Of a stretch of DNA of 40,820 nt, positions 11,391 to 20,880 are shown one piece after another. A model generated the notes under the pieces. It was given only the letters and a program-made list of their open reading frames with translations, was not told where the DNA came from and ran no database searches. Made by a program: the position numbers and the translations under genes. How positions within the stretch are numbered: the first letter of the stretch is position 1; every line of letters begins with the position of its first letter. Source of the stretch: Smittium mucronatum (taxonomy: Eukaryota; Kickxellomycota; Harpellomycetes; Harpellales; Legeriomycetaceae); NCBI GenBank assembly GCA_001953115.1, contig LSSL01000701.1, positions 3,837 to 44,656 of the forward strand. Direction: 5' to 3'.

Positions 11391-14300
11391 TTAATTTTTT
11401 TCTACTTTTTCAATTTCCGCAAAAATTAAATTAAAAATTATACTATCGGAAAATGATAACATAGCAAGAAAAATTTGAATATATCTAAAAAAATAAAAGT
11501 GACTACACCCAAAATTAGGATAAAAAAATCGACAAATTTAAAACAAAAATCAAGTAAAAAAAATAAATAATAATTACTAGCCTAAGTAATTATAAAAGTA
11601 CTAAAAATAGTATTTGATTGTGATAAAACTATATCTGGGGAAAAAAATATGCGCCTTACCACTTTAATTATCAATCTTCACATTTTTTATTGAATAAAAT
11701 ATATATGACATATATAATTATATTTTTTGCATTAAAAATTAAATCCTGTCTTTATTTTTGGAATTTATTTTAGAAAAAATTCTTTATATGTGCCAAAAAA
11801 TGTCATTGTTTAAATTAAACCTATTTTTTTCTTGATCGATAAACGAAATTAACATAATAATCTTCTATAATATTTTTTTACTGATTTAAAAATAATATTT
11901 ATATAAGTTAATCAGAATAATTTTTGAAAATATTGATATTCCCTTTTCTAATTTGAGATTATAAACAAAAAATTAGGAGTTTTTTTCCTCTTAAGAAGGA
12001 TAGCTTTTATTGAAACCATTTGGAATTTTTTTAATTTTAGAAAGAGATATTTAATTTATGCCGTTTGATATCTTATTATACATAAAATACTTTCTAAATC
12101 CTTGAATATATAAAAAAAAATCATTTAATTTTCAAAATTAAAATAAAATAAGCTATTAATCCGCCTCGTGTAATTAAGGGGAAAATTTTTGGCATTAGAA
12201 AATATTAAATTTTCATAAATTTAAAATACTATAATCTTCATATTATTCATATTATTCATTCTTTCAAGTTCAATAGATTTTTTACACGATATGATTTAAA
12301 ATTTACCTACTTGTGCCTAAATATATTTTTATTTATTTAATTTGATTTCCAAAAATCAGATATGATTCAATTTTACAATCCATTTTTTTAAAAAATGACT
12401 GATTATATTAAGAAAATGATTAGATTTGATATAATATTGCTATATTGGGTTTAAAAAAACAAATTGAAAAAAAAATTTTAAACTAAATTTTTTTGAATTT
12501 GGGATGAATATACATAAAATACAACAGAATCTAAAAAAATAATCTTTTAGTGAAATAAAAAACAAAAAATCTAAAATAAAACCAAATAAAAAGTTCCCGT
12601 TTTTTATATCCAGAAGATCTTCAAATATTTCTATTTTCAGAATTTTTATTCTTAAAGCCTGAATACTTTGCAATTTATAATTCAAGTAAATTATTCCAAC
12701 TCCTCTTTTAAAAAAATACATCCTCGGTAAAAAACATGTAATGGTTAGTAAATCAGCGATTTTTATTTTCGAATTCTAAGAATTTGAAAATCGTTGATTA
12801 TAATTCCGATAATTCCTTCTAATTTTATTAGATTGAAAATCAACTAGTGGTGATTATATTAAAAATGTTCTTATCCCAAAAATATCTTAATATTTCTAAC
12901 TGGTTTCATTAAAGTTAAAATTATCTATATCACAAAAATAATTTATTGGGAGAAAAGTTTTTCGATTTTTTTTTTGAAATGAGAAACTGAGAAAATTCGT
13001 ATGCTCAAATTAATTGCTATTAAGCAGCTTTATTTCAATAAATTTAGTCTTGTGGAAACAAAAATTTTATTTTGATTTCCAAAAAATCAAAAAATCATAA
13101 AATTATCCCTTATTTTTTTTTGCAATAAAATAAAATATTTATTATTGAAAATCGCATTAATTTTGGTAATGTGTAAAAAAAAAAAGGATCTCTAGAGGAA
13201 AATAACAATTAATTTCTGAATATGTTAGAGTGTACTATCGTAAATTCCTAATTATTAGAAGGATATTGTATACTATTTTTGGAAAAAAGTGACAGAATAA
13301 AATGCACTAAATTGGGGAATTTTTTTTACAGAATTTAATAGAAACATATTAAAAAAATAATTGATTTCTTTTTTTAGAAAGCACCCATTTATTTTAATTA
13401 TTTAAGCTTTTAGAGAAAGAGGGTTAAAACTATGGATAAAGTTACTAATAATTTATTAATAAATGTAATTTTAAATTCTATGTTTATATAATTGGGTAAA
13501 ATTTGATTCCAGAAATTATGGGGCGAAAAAATGCAAAAATAATAATACTAAAAAAAATTCAATACTAAAAAATATGAAGGAATAAACTAAGCAGAAAAAA
13601 TAAGAATTCTTATATATAGATAAATTAAAATTAATAAAAGTGATGTCAATTTATTTATCTTAAGAGATGTAGCCATTAAAAAAAAACAACTATATCAGTA
13701 AAATTTGATGAATTTGCATAGCTGAAAAATATTTAATTATTAATTATGGGTTTAAAATTTTATTTAATTTTCTCAACTCCAATATGTGACATAAATCCAA
13801 AATTGCTCATTGATCTCCAAAACAAGATTTTTTATGCATTTTTTATCTCCAAAAAACGCTTTTTACCTCCAAAAAATTTCTTATTTTTCAAATTGGTCAA
13901 ATTCTTATTTTTTTATTGGGGATACCTTTTAGAAAAATGTACATGTTAATACGCTTTTACTATGGTATACTAATATATTATTTTCAAAGTTTAATGTGAA
14001 CAGATAAAAAATTCATTTTAATTTAAAAAAATACCATACTAATAAAATACGTTGTATTAGTTTTAGAAAATTAAAATGTTTTAAGATTAAGTGTTTCTAA
14101 GAAAAGTAAATTTACAAGCTAAAAGATTTTTACCTCATTATTAAATTGAAAAAAGGAATAAACTTCACTATTTATCTTTATTTTTCCTCATAAATATTTT
14201 ATTTTTTATAGGAACTAGTCAAAATTAATTTATTATATAAATATCATTAAAATCTGAAAAAATTCATTCTTGTATAATTTTTTTGTAATTTTTAATTCCA

Positions 14301-14518
14301 GCAATACAGGTAGCAAATGTACATAGTTTTATTCTACTTCCTTAATACAATTATTACAAAATAAAAATAATTATATACGAATTTAAAGATTTAAAGCAAT
14401 GTTTTTAGTTTATTTCGATTAAGTTTCGTCTTATTAAAACAGATCCAAGAATTTTTTTTATAGCATGAAATATAATTTATACTATTTATGTATATTTTGT
14501 ACGTAGATTTGACCCTTA
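11391..14518. other. AT-rich gene desert
   Basis: No gene or repeat that I can support. The region includes 'GACTACACCCAAAATTAGG' near 11503, which echoes the TACACCCA core of the preceding element. It also contains two open frames of about chance length for this base composition: 93 codons minus at 12440-12721, hydrophobic, and 67 codons plus at 13746-13949. Neither has recognisable motifs. Confidence 0.5.
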
Positions 14519-14603
14519 TGTGGATTTGATCTGATTTAATTAAGAGGAGGATTTATTTGATATTATCGATATTATTGAGTAAAAAATTAATAAACCACTG
14601 TAC
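14519..14603 (+). repeat. 85-bp dispersed repeat, copy A
   Basis: This is about 87% identical by eye to the reverse complement of 16137-16222. It begins TGTGGATTTGATCTGATTTA and ends ACCACTGTAC. Similarity stops at these limits except for a shared GTACG near 14499 upstream. It is probably a fragment of an otherwise unrecognised mobile element. Confidence 0.75.
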
Positions 14604-14705
14604 ATTTTCATTATATCAAATTACTTATCCCAGTATTTTTAAACATGAATTTCATTTATTTTTTTATCGAAATTTTATTTTAATTTTAATAAAAATCTCT
14701 AAAAA

Positions 14706-14867
14706 CTAATTCAAAAAAAGCGAATAAATTTCAATAAAAATTAGATCTAACACGTCTCTGCCGTTAAGCAGCACCATACCTCGAGGGCATTGGTTCAAGG
14801 AACAAAGAAAAACATTCATAGCAAAAAAATAAGCACTTTTTTCTGAAATTTGTTTCAATAAATCGAT
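14706..14867 (-). pseudogene. GC-richer coding relic, unidentified
   Basis: A minus-strand frame is open for 53 codons between a TAA at 14868-14870 and a TAG at 14706-14708. The 14745-14815 part is close to half G+C, far above its surroundings. It reads SEKSAYFFAMNVFLC then NQCPRGMVLLNGRDVLDLIF. The first ATG is at codon 17. No family recognised. The base composition suggests either older coding sequence that has not yet drifted to AT or a structured element. Confidence 0.3.
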
Positions 14868-15658
14868 TTATTATTTAGGCTATATAAATATATCCTTTTT
14901 GATTTAACCGCATATCACTTTCAATTATAACTGCTTTTTTCAATAAAAATTAAGAATCATAGTGCTCGTTGAATATATTTAGGAATTGTTAAATCTTTTT
15001 TCAAAATAACTCGACCAACATTCCTGTGTTTAGTATTGTAGTTTCTGTTATAGCTTGATCATAAAACTGTCATTTCCTAATTCCTTTAGATCCCTAGTTT
15101 ATTTTAACTTTGAAAAAAATCAACTGTTATATTTATTAATGTTGTATTTTCAAATCGAAATAGTAAAGCTTTATCTCAAAAATGAAGTGTTTATATATAA
15201 TAAGCACCGATAAATTTAATATGGAGCATGTGATTTTAAAAATAAATAACTAGTTTCATTTTTCCCGTACAGCCAATTTTTTATTAAAACACGAGCAATT
15301 TTTCACTTTAATAATGCTAGAAATGTGCAATAAGGCATATTGAACAAATTGAATTCAAAAATAAATATGTAAAATAAAGCGCAGATGTTTTTAGGTCAAA
15401 TCTTATATGTTTAAAGTATAAAATAACCACAGATATTGCTTTTAGCTATTTACCAAATTTAAAAGAAAAAGAACAATAAAGTGGTAGGAATGTATTATTG
15501 TTTAAGATAATAGGAAATACTTATTAATCAATATAGAAAAAATTGAATTCTATTAAACTATTTTTATGGTTTTAGATTTGAAATCTTTCTAATGCTATTC
15601 AGCTCTATGCCAACGCGTGTTATTGATTTATTCTATTAATAAATTATTAGCATTATAC

Positions 15659-15738
15659 AGGAATATAATTCCTGAGGACTTCAGATTTAAAACAAATCTG
15701 TGTCCGAACTCCATGTAAATTATTCTTTTTAGAATAAT
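15659..15738. other. cluster of three hairpins
   Basis: Three consecutive inverted repeats occur within 80 bp. AGGAATATAATTCCT is at 15659-15673. A longer stem at 15676-15705 is formed by GGAC+CAGATTT and AAATCTG+GTCC with a 5-base AAAAC loop. The third is ATTATTC...GAATAAT at about 15720-15738. The middle stem has 11 pairs and includes GC pairs, which is unusual in this DNA. It could be a small RNA or a transposon end. No known RNA class fits. Confidence 0.35.
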
Positions 15739-15906
15739 AGGCACAATAATTTCAAAAAAAACAATATGGTAAAATATTTAGAGCAAATTACAGAATTATT
15801 TTTGTTCAAAATATCATCTTAAAGTCATAATAATTCGTTTAAATTTGTAGTTATAAAAAAGGGGTTTTCTTTAACCAGAAATAAATAAAATTCCCGTTTA
15901 AAAAGA

Positions 15907-16071
15907 CTAAGCATAAGTGATTGGATATAATGAAATGTTACAGTGATTCACTGAGGGTCTTTCGGTTGGTAGATTGTACCCCTTTCCCGTAGGTACGCAG
16001 CCCGTAGTCCAGCAGAGGAGCTTATTGTAGTTAGGATAGTAGTCTCTTCTATGTCTTTTTCTTTTTTTCAT
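15907..16071 (-). CDS. GC-rich 54-aa hypothetical ORF
   Basis: The ORF starts at an ATG at 16071 with a basic leader (MKKRKRHRRDYYPNYN). It continues through a segment close to half G+C (LLCWTTGCVPTGKGYNLPTE, then RPSVNHCNIS) and stops at a TAG at 15907-15909. It is short, lacks a signal peptide or membrane segment, and has three cysteines. I do not recognise it. The codons use G and C at third positions, unlike the flanks and like the transporter gene 0.3 kb away, so it could be a fragment of a once longer gene. The same DNA can form CAGTG-ATT-CACTG and GTACC...GGTAC hairpins, so a structured RNA is an alternative. Its first codon lies beside the inverted repeat at 16082. Confidence 0.3.
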   Translation of the reverse strand: MKKRKRHRRDYYPNYNKLLCWTTGCVPTGKGYNLPTERPSVNHCNISLYPITYA

Positions 16072-16081
16072 ATTTTTTTAG

Positions 16082-16282
16082 TATAGTTTTTAATGACGTT
16101 ATCTTATAATAAAATTCCGTGATACAAAAAAAAAAAGTATAGTGATTTATTGGATTTTTATTCAATAATATCAATAATATCCAATAAATTCTCCTCTTAT
16201 TTAAATCAGATCAAATCCACGTACAGCAATTTTCTTTTTGCCATGGAATTTTATTGTAAGATAACATTATTAAAAACCATAA
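16082..16282. repeat. 200-bp inverted-repeat element with ~40-bp arms
   Basis: The arms at about 16082-16122 and 16241-16282 are reverse complements with about 5 mismatches (CGGAATTTTATTATAAGATA against TGGAATTTTATTGTAAGATA, continuing to TTAAAAACTATA/TTAAAAACCATA). The loop contains the dispersed repeat copy B and an inner TTTATTGGAT/ATCCAATAAA pair. This is probably a small transposon derivative or a transposon inserted by another repeat. The 60-codon plus-strand frame at 16150-16332 lies wholly in this repeat and is not considered a gene. Confidence 0.6.
16137..16222 (-). repeat. 85-bp dispersed repeat, copy B
   Basis: This is the reverse-orientation partner of 14519-14603, about 87% identical by eye. 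It lies in the loop of the surrounding inverted repeat. Confidence 0.75.
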
Positions 16283-16403
16283 TCAAAAAATCCAAGTACA
16301 ACAAATACAATAATCTATTAAATGAAAACTGAAAAAAATGTGAAATTCTATCAAGGGAATGCATAAAATGTAAGGGTGAAGATGAGCCGAAGTGTGACAT
16401 CTG

Positions 16404-16409
16404 TTTATT
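16404..16409 (-). terminator. AATAAA poly(A) signal overlapping the stop
   Basis: On the minus strand the last codon and stop of the transporter gene read GAATAAAC, so a canonical AATAAA overlaps the TAA. Very compact 3' ends with signals at or near the stop are typical of microsporidia. In AT-rich DNA the hexamer is common by chance, so use is inferred. Confidence 0.4.
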
Positions 16410-17577
16410 CGGTGAAATGTGGCAAAGTCCCCATTTCGGAAGAAGACTCGTCCATTACTTCAGCAATAGAGTCCAACGAGGGATCGTAGAACATTTCGGT
16501 AGTGTATGCGCCAACAATTGTTCTGGAGAATAGAAAAATCCAAATAATAAGCAATACAACAGTCATGATAGCTCCAAAAATCCTAAACCCTGAATTCTGG
16601 AACAGTCTTGCGAACTCATTAGAAGACAATATCAAAGTACCTATAGGAAAAGTTACACTCCACCATCCAATACCAAATTTGACTTTGTACTTAAAGAACC
16701 CATAAACCACACAGGAGGTGGCCAGAGAAAGCCAAAACACAGCGAAACCCCATAGAACTAAACCAATTAATGAACCCCCAGCCTGGGCCACCTCCCCCAT
16801 CATCGGAACAGGAACGAACTCCCTATCGTTGGAATTGAATAATTTCTCGGCTGAAATTCCCAAATTGGTTATCGCAAAAGAGCCATTTCCCAAGGGCCCC
16901 ATGGGTAAAAATATAGATATTAGTAGTTCGGGAGGAGGCAGCTTATATATAGCAGATTTGGAATAGTAAAATGCGATTATGCAAAGGGATATTGGAACAC
17001 CAATACCCCATATTATGTAGGATAAAATCAAAACGACTCTAGCCCTTTCTACATCGAGGACTTGGGAAACCACGGAGCCTGCACCAGAAACGACCACAGC
17101 CGGTATAACACTAATTAACCACGTGGAATTCATATCACTGAAAGAATGTTCTTGGATTGCGATCTTATAAAAAGGTATCACCAAGCAGCTGAAAAGCATG
17201 AGAAAAATATCAATGGAGAATAGAACAAATGCCAGGTTGGGAGACCAAGGATAATCCTCTTTGGGAAACATCAGAACTACGCTATTTATTATAGTCGCCA
17301 GACTTATGGGCAATGCACCGACGAATACGCTCTGCCTTGGATGCCTCAACAGAATGGGAAACAGATAAGGGTACTTGATATATCTGATAACTGTCATTAT
17401 CACGAACACGGAAAATAATGAAAAATCTATTGTAAGAAAAACGTAGCCCACCTCCTTAAACCCTTTTACATTATATGGAGAAGTGTATATCATCAACCCT
17501 AATATCCCAGTTCCCATCGTTACTGTGAACCATGATGGCAAGAAATTTTTAATAATGTCCAATGGTGCCTTTTTCAT
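16405..17577 (-). CDS. SSU1: Ssu1-type sulfite efflux pump (TDT/SLAC1 family)
   Basis: This 390-residue polytopic membrane protein of the tellurite-resistance/dicarboxylate transporter (TDT, SLAC1/TehA fold) family is most like fungal plasma-membrane sulfite exporters, which expel sulfite and related small anions. About ten hydrophobic segments can be placed: near 17-32, 44-64, 84-104, 114-136, 152-172, 181-204, 217-238, 267-294, 304-320 and 331-357. Family landmarks visible are SWFTVTMGTGI (15-25), RHPRQSVFVGALP (78-90), IIWGIGVPIS (188-197), KLPPPELLISIFLPMGPLG (212-230) and WWSVTFPIGT (305-314). Phe310 sits where this fold carries its pore-gating phenylalanine. The C-terminal tail is acidic. 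Length matches filamentous-fungal members (about 390-410; yeast Ssu1 is longer). The chosen ATG directly precedes the conserved N-terminus. No intron or break. GC content, roughly 40-45%, is double that of the window. Exact substrate (sulfite, malate or another anion) is inferred. Confidence 0.93.
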   Translation of the reverse strand: MKKAPLDIIKNFLPSWFTVTMGTGILGLMIYTSPYNVKGFKEVGYVFLTIDFSLFSVFVIMTVIRYIKYPYLFPILLRHPRQSVFVGALPISLATIINSVVLMFPKEDYPWSPNLAFVLFSIDIFLMLFSCLVIPFYKIAIQEHSFSDMNSTWLISVIPAVVVSGAGSVVSQVLDVERARVVLILSYIIWGIGVPISLCIIAFYYSKSAIYKLPPPELLISIFLPMGPLGNGSFAITNLGISAEKLFNSNDREFVPVPMMGEVAQAGGSLIGLVLWGFAVFWLSLATSCVVYGFFKYKVKFGIGWWSVTFPIGTLILSSNEFARLFQNSGFRIFGAIMTVVLLIIWIFLFSRTIVGAYTTEMFYDPSLDSIAEVMDESSSEMGTLPHFTE

Positions 17578-17584
17578 TATCCAT
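17549..17584 (-). promoter_or_regulatory. overlapping out-of-frame upstream ATG/uORF
   Basis: An ATG 7 bases upstream of the transporter start is in a different frame and opens an 11-codon reading frame ending in TAA at 17549. If the transcript starts upstream of 17584, scanning ribosomes would meet this ATG first. Either the transcript begins between the two, as very short leaders allow, or the uORF dampens expression. The arrangement is visible; its effect is inferred. Confidence 0.4.
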
Positions 17585-18029
17585 TAATCGATGTTTTGAA
17601 GTCGAAGTTGAAATCCTAGACAAGTATCTAGTTTATTAAATGATTACATCAGAAATCTCATCTGCTTGGATCTTTATTGAGTTTTATACTAGTTGGTAAA
17701 GAGTTATCCAACAATATGTAGCCCACATTACAAATCTTTTCAAGTTCATAATGATATATTGATAAGGAATGTGTGTATATGAAATCAGACACCAGCCATA
17801 AATCAATTATCCATTTCGTAAAATTCTTCTAAGGTTCCACAAAATAGTGTATACAAAATTTTATATCGGAAATTTAAATTGAGATATTTTTCAATCGAAT
17901 ATTTCTTTGTTCCTATTGGATTGACTATTGATGAGTTGGCTGTGTTTGGTACTATGTGGTAATTATTAGAAATTTAGTTTTTGCCCTGTAGATTTAGGTA
18001 TGCATTGTTTGGGGGTTTTAATTATTTTA
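17578..18029. other. upstream region of the transporter gene
   Basis: About 450 bp lies between the start codon and the first MITE, with base composition somewhat richer in G+C than the rest of the window. A TATAAAA on the minus strand at 17682-17688 lies about 105 bp upstream of the start, but such words are expected by chance here. I see no clear CCC/GGG start motif of the type found in some microsporidian promoters. Confidence 0.3.
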
Positions 18030-18201
18030 TTAACCCTTTCAGGGGCAATGGTACAAAAAATGGCTTTCACCTTTTGCGCAATGTTTTCATTAGACTAATG
18101 TCATTTGTATTCTATTGGATAAACCAAGAAGTTACACCAATTGAAAGGGTTAATTTATGCAAATAGGACTGAGGCTTAAATTTGGGCCCGGAAAGGGTTA
18201 A
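18030..18201 (+). mobile_element. piggyBac-like MITE, copy 2 (best preserved)
   Basis: TTAA (18030-18033) then CCCTTTCAGGGGC at the left, and GGGCCCGGAAAGGG then TTAA (18198-18201) at the right, form an imperfect terminal inverted repeat of about 13 bp between duplicated TTAA. TTAA targets and CCC-starting tips are hallmarks of piggyBac-superfamily elements. It is 172 bp including TTAA, with no transposase. Internal blocks TACAAAAAATGGC, TATTGGATAAA, CCAATTGAAA and GCAAATAGG recur in the other copies. A second TTGAAAGGGTTAA lies inside near 18141, resembling an internal tip. It is the nearest copy upstream of the transporter. Confidence 0.8.
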
Positions 18202-18404
18202 GTTAAAATAAGCGGGACTCTGGTTAATCATATTCCATAGATGATTATTGACCTCTTATATGCTCAATATTTTATTGAACCTCTATTCGTGAAATTCGTC
18301 ATTTTCTACTCATTGAGAATGAAAATACATCAATAATAAAAGAGAGTTGTGATAAAATGTTTTTATTGGTCTAAAAATGATGCCCATTTTTGTTCCGTTA
18401 ATCC

Positions 18405-18576
18405 TTAACCCTTTCAGGGCCGATGATACAAAAAATGGCATTCAACTTTTGCTCAATGTTTTGTTTAAAATAATATCATTTGTGTATTATTGGATAAATT
18501 AATAATCTAGACCAATTGAAATATCTAATGTACACAAATGTGAGTGGGACCTATATTTGGAACTATAAAGGGTTAA
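18405..18576 (+). mobile_element. piggyBac-like MITE, copy 3
   Basis: Same orientation and length (172 bp) as the copy at 18030, about 200 bp further on. TTAACCCTTTCAGGGCC opens it and CTATAAAGGGTTAA closes it, so both TTAA sites are intact. The internal ATACAAAAAATGGC, TATTGGATAAAT and CCAATTGAAA blocks match the other copies. Confidence 0.8.
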
Positions 18577-20473
18577 TCAGTAAAAAAGCCTATAAGTATT
18601 AACGGTAAAATATGAGCACATTGTGTTGGGAAAGTTGATATTTAAAACTTCTGAAAGAGCCAATGAAGGTTATATGGAAATTATTTTGACACACCAGACA
18701 TTTAACTGCTAAGGGGCTCTTGTTTCTTTCTTAGAAATAATTTCCTATAATGCTCTATTTTCTATTCGCTTAAAATAGTATTAAAGCATTTAATAACCGA
18801 CAATAGCCTAAAGTGAACAAATTTACTAATTTAAGAATTCTTTCCTAATAATTAACCAATTGTGTATCATTGATATTATTGACCTATAAGGATTTTTATA
18901 ATAAATCATCTGATATGTCTAAGAATCTCCCATATATAGAGCCAAGCATTCCATGTAAATAAAATTTAAATGTATGTTTGGCATATTTAAATACTGATTA
19001 AATGTGTTAATTGGTTTAGCAACTAATGAAAAAAGTACAAAAACCCATACGTTTCTTTTTCGAGTAAGCGCTAGTGATTATTTTAAATTATAGTGATGAT
19101 TTCACCTTGAGTTATTCTTGAATTTTATTTGCATTAATCCATTATCCTGGATTTATTAAGAAATTGTTTTCTAAAATTATTAGACTGCGTTCGATAATTA
19201 AGGAATAATAGAATGTAATAATTAGCAGCAATAAAGTATTATAAAAAAGTTTATTGTTTAAAAAATTAGGGATTGGAGCAAACAAAACTCAACACTAACA
19301 ACTGGTGTTTACATTTTTAGAAACCTATTGGCGGTAATTATTTAGCTCCTGACTGAGAATATCTAAGCAGCACGGCAGGATAAAAGACTGAATCTTTAAT
19401 ACTGAAAAGGATAAACTGGTTACTTTGTTAACTTAGCCCTGAAACATTTAAAAGTGGAAATAAGATTTATAATAAAATTTTCTTTTGGGAGATGTTAAAA
19501 TTTGCTGAATATTTTTAACGAATAATAACCATTGGAATAACACTTTTTTAGGAGAGACCCTTTTTCTTAGTAATACGAGTGTATAAGGTTGAAATATAGA
19601 CTTGGATTAAGGTGGAAACAAGTGGTTTTTTTTATAAAATCGAAGTTTTAATTGGCTATATAAAACATTTATAATATATGACTTAGTCAATTATTGGGAG
19701 AGTGTGCCTGTATTTAATTTTGTCTAGACGTGGATTTATTTAGAACCAAAGACAAATAATTTTTGCCAATCTTTCTCATGAGAAATACTTTTGAAGTCAC
19801 GCATTTTTTTACTGAAAAAAAAAAAAAAAAAAGATAACTTGGTAGTAATTAATATTGATGAGTTAGTAATACCACATAACCAATTGTTTCATAAAAAACA
19901 GTTAGTTTAAAAATTAGTACCTTCATTGCCAACTCATGAATCTTATTGTGCGCCTATCTCAGGCCCACAAAATAGGGGCTAAACTAAATTCTTTCTTTAT
20001 TTCCAAATTAGGTAATTATAAATTTTTTTGAGACAATTGCTTGAATTCAAAAAAAATATAATAATTTCTAAGATCTCAAAAGCCCCTAATCTGCGAATGT
20101 GATTGTATTAATATATTGATATCATTAGTTAGAGATTCTTTTTGAAATTGGGCTTTTTTAAATCTTAATTCATTGGCCTAATAATTGTCAAAGCCGATTA
20201 GGAGTTAAAAGTCTTCTTAAATATGAATGCAGAAAATTTCAATTTATTAGTTTCTTTCTTTTTCGCCTATGGTAAAAATATTTTAGAATTTCATTTTTTT
20301 GGGATATTTCCAAATTAGGAACTCCGGAGACTATCAAACATATCAAACATCTTTTTTTAATAAATCTTACAAGTTTTTTTAACAATTACAATTGGTTAGT
20401 TATTTTTGACAGTTTTTGAAATCGAGATAGATGCTCTGTGAAAATACTGATTGTTTTTAGAGGAATTAGCTTT
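18577..20473. other. intergenic sequence, moderately AT-rich
   Basis: No gene recognised in about 1.9 kb. Composition is a little less AT-rich than elsewhere. A block around 18685-18740 (ACACCAGACATTTAA then TTTCTTTCTTAG) resembles 21745-21810 and may be a worn dispersed repeat. A 17-base A-run lies near 19814-19831. Confidence 0.45.
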
Positions 20474-20643
20474 TTATCCCTTTATGGGCCGGTGGTAAAA
20501 AATGACTTTCGCTATTTGTTCAATGTTATCATTTGTTTTTTAATACTTGTGTGCAATTGGATAAATATATAAGCTAAACTGATTCTAATTGTTAATATAC
20601 ACAAATAGGAGTGAGGCAAAATTTTGAACCTAGGATGAGTTAA
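20474..20643 (+). mobile_element. piggyBac-like MITE, copy 4 (worn)
   Basis: It starts TTATCCCTTTATGGGCCG, where the left TTAA is now TTAT, and ends AGGATGAGTTAA. Internal blocks include GGTAAAAAATGAC, CAATTGGATAAAT and ACACAAATAGGAGTGAGG, matching the other family members. It is about 170 bp with no coding capacity. Confidence 0.7.
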
Positions 20644-20880
20644 ATGAGTATATTAAATAAAATGATTCTAATTTATTACAAAAAAAGTCCAGAGATTACT
20701 CTTAGGGAAGTTTTAAATTGCAATGATATCATCTATTATTGCAAAAACTTAATAGCTATACATTTTAAAGTTCAGAGGTGTGCTAGATTCCTACATTGTG
20801 AAAATTATCATTTTATATTCATTAATAAATATTATTAGTCCCATCATAAATACTAATTTTTAATAAAATGTTTGTATTGA

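Noticed and set aside
12440..12721. 93-codon minus-strand open frame
   Set aside because: Low-complexity, Phe/Ile/Leu-rich with no motif. By my rough estimate about one frame of this length is expected by chance in 40 kb at this base composition.
13746..13949. 67-codon plus-strand open frame
   Set aside because: Chance length for the composition, no recognisable domain, no GC rise.
14750..14815. Possible 5S rRNA or tRNA (GTTAAGCAGC, GGTTCAAGG)
   Set aside because: Isolated word matches only; no overall 5S or cloverleaf structure.
15961..16030. Possible tRNA (GGTTGGTAGA resembles a D-arm/A box)
   Set aside because: No matching acceptor stem, no anticodon arm and no GGTTCGA-type B box at the right distance.
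16150..16332. 60-codon plus-strand open frame
   Set aside because: Lies entirely within the inverted-repeat element and dispersed repeat copy B; the other repeat copy has stops in the same frame.
16502..16966. Two plus-strand open frames (16502-16705 and 16718-16966)
   Set aside because: Shadows of the GC-richer transporter gene on the opposite strand.
17981..18166. 61-codon plus-strand open frame
   Set aside because: Overlaps the piggyBac-like MITE; other copies do not keep the frame.
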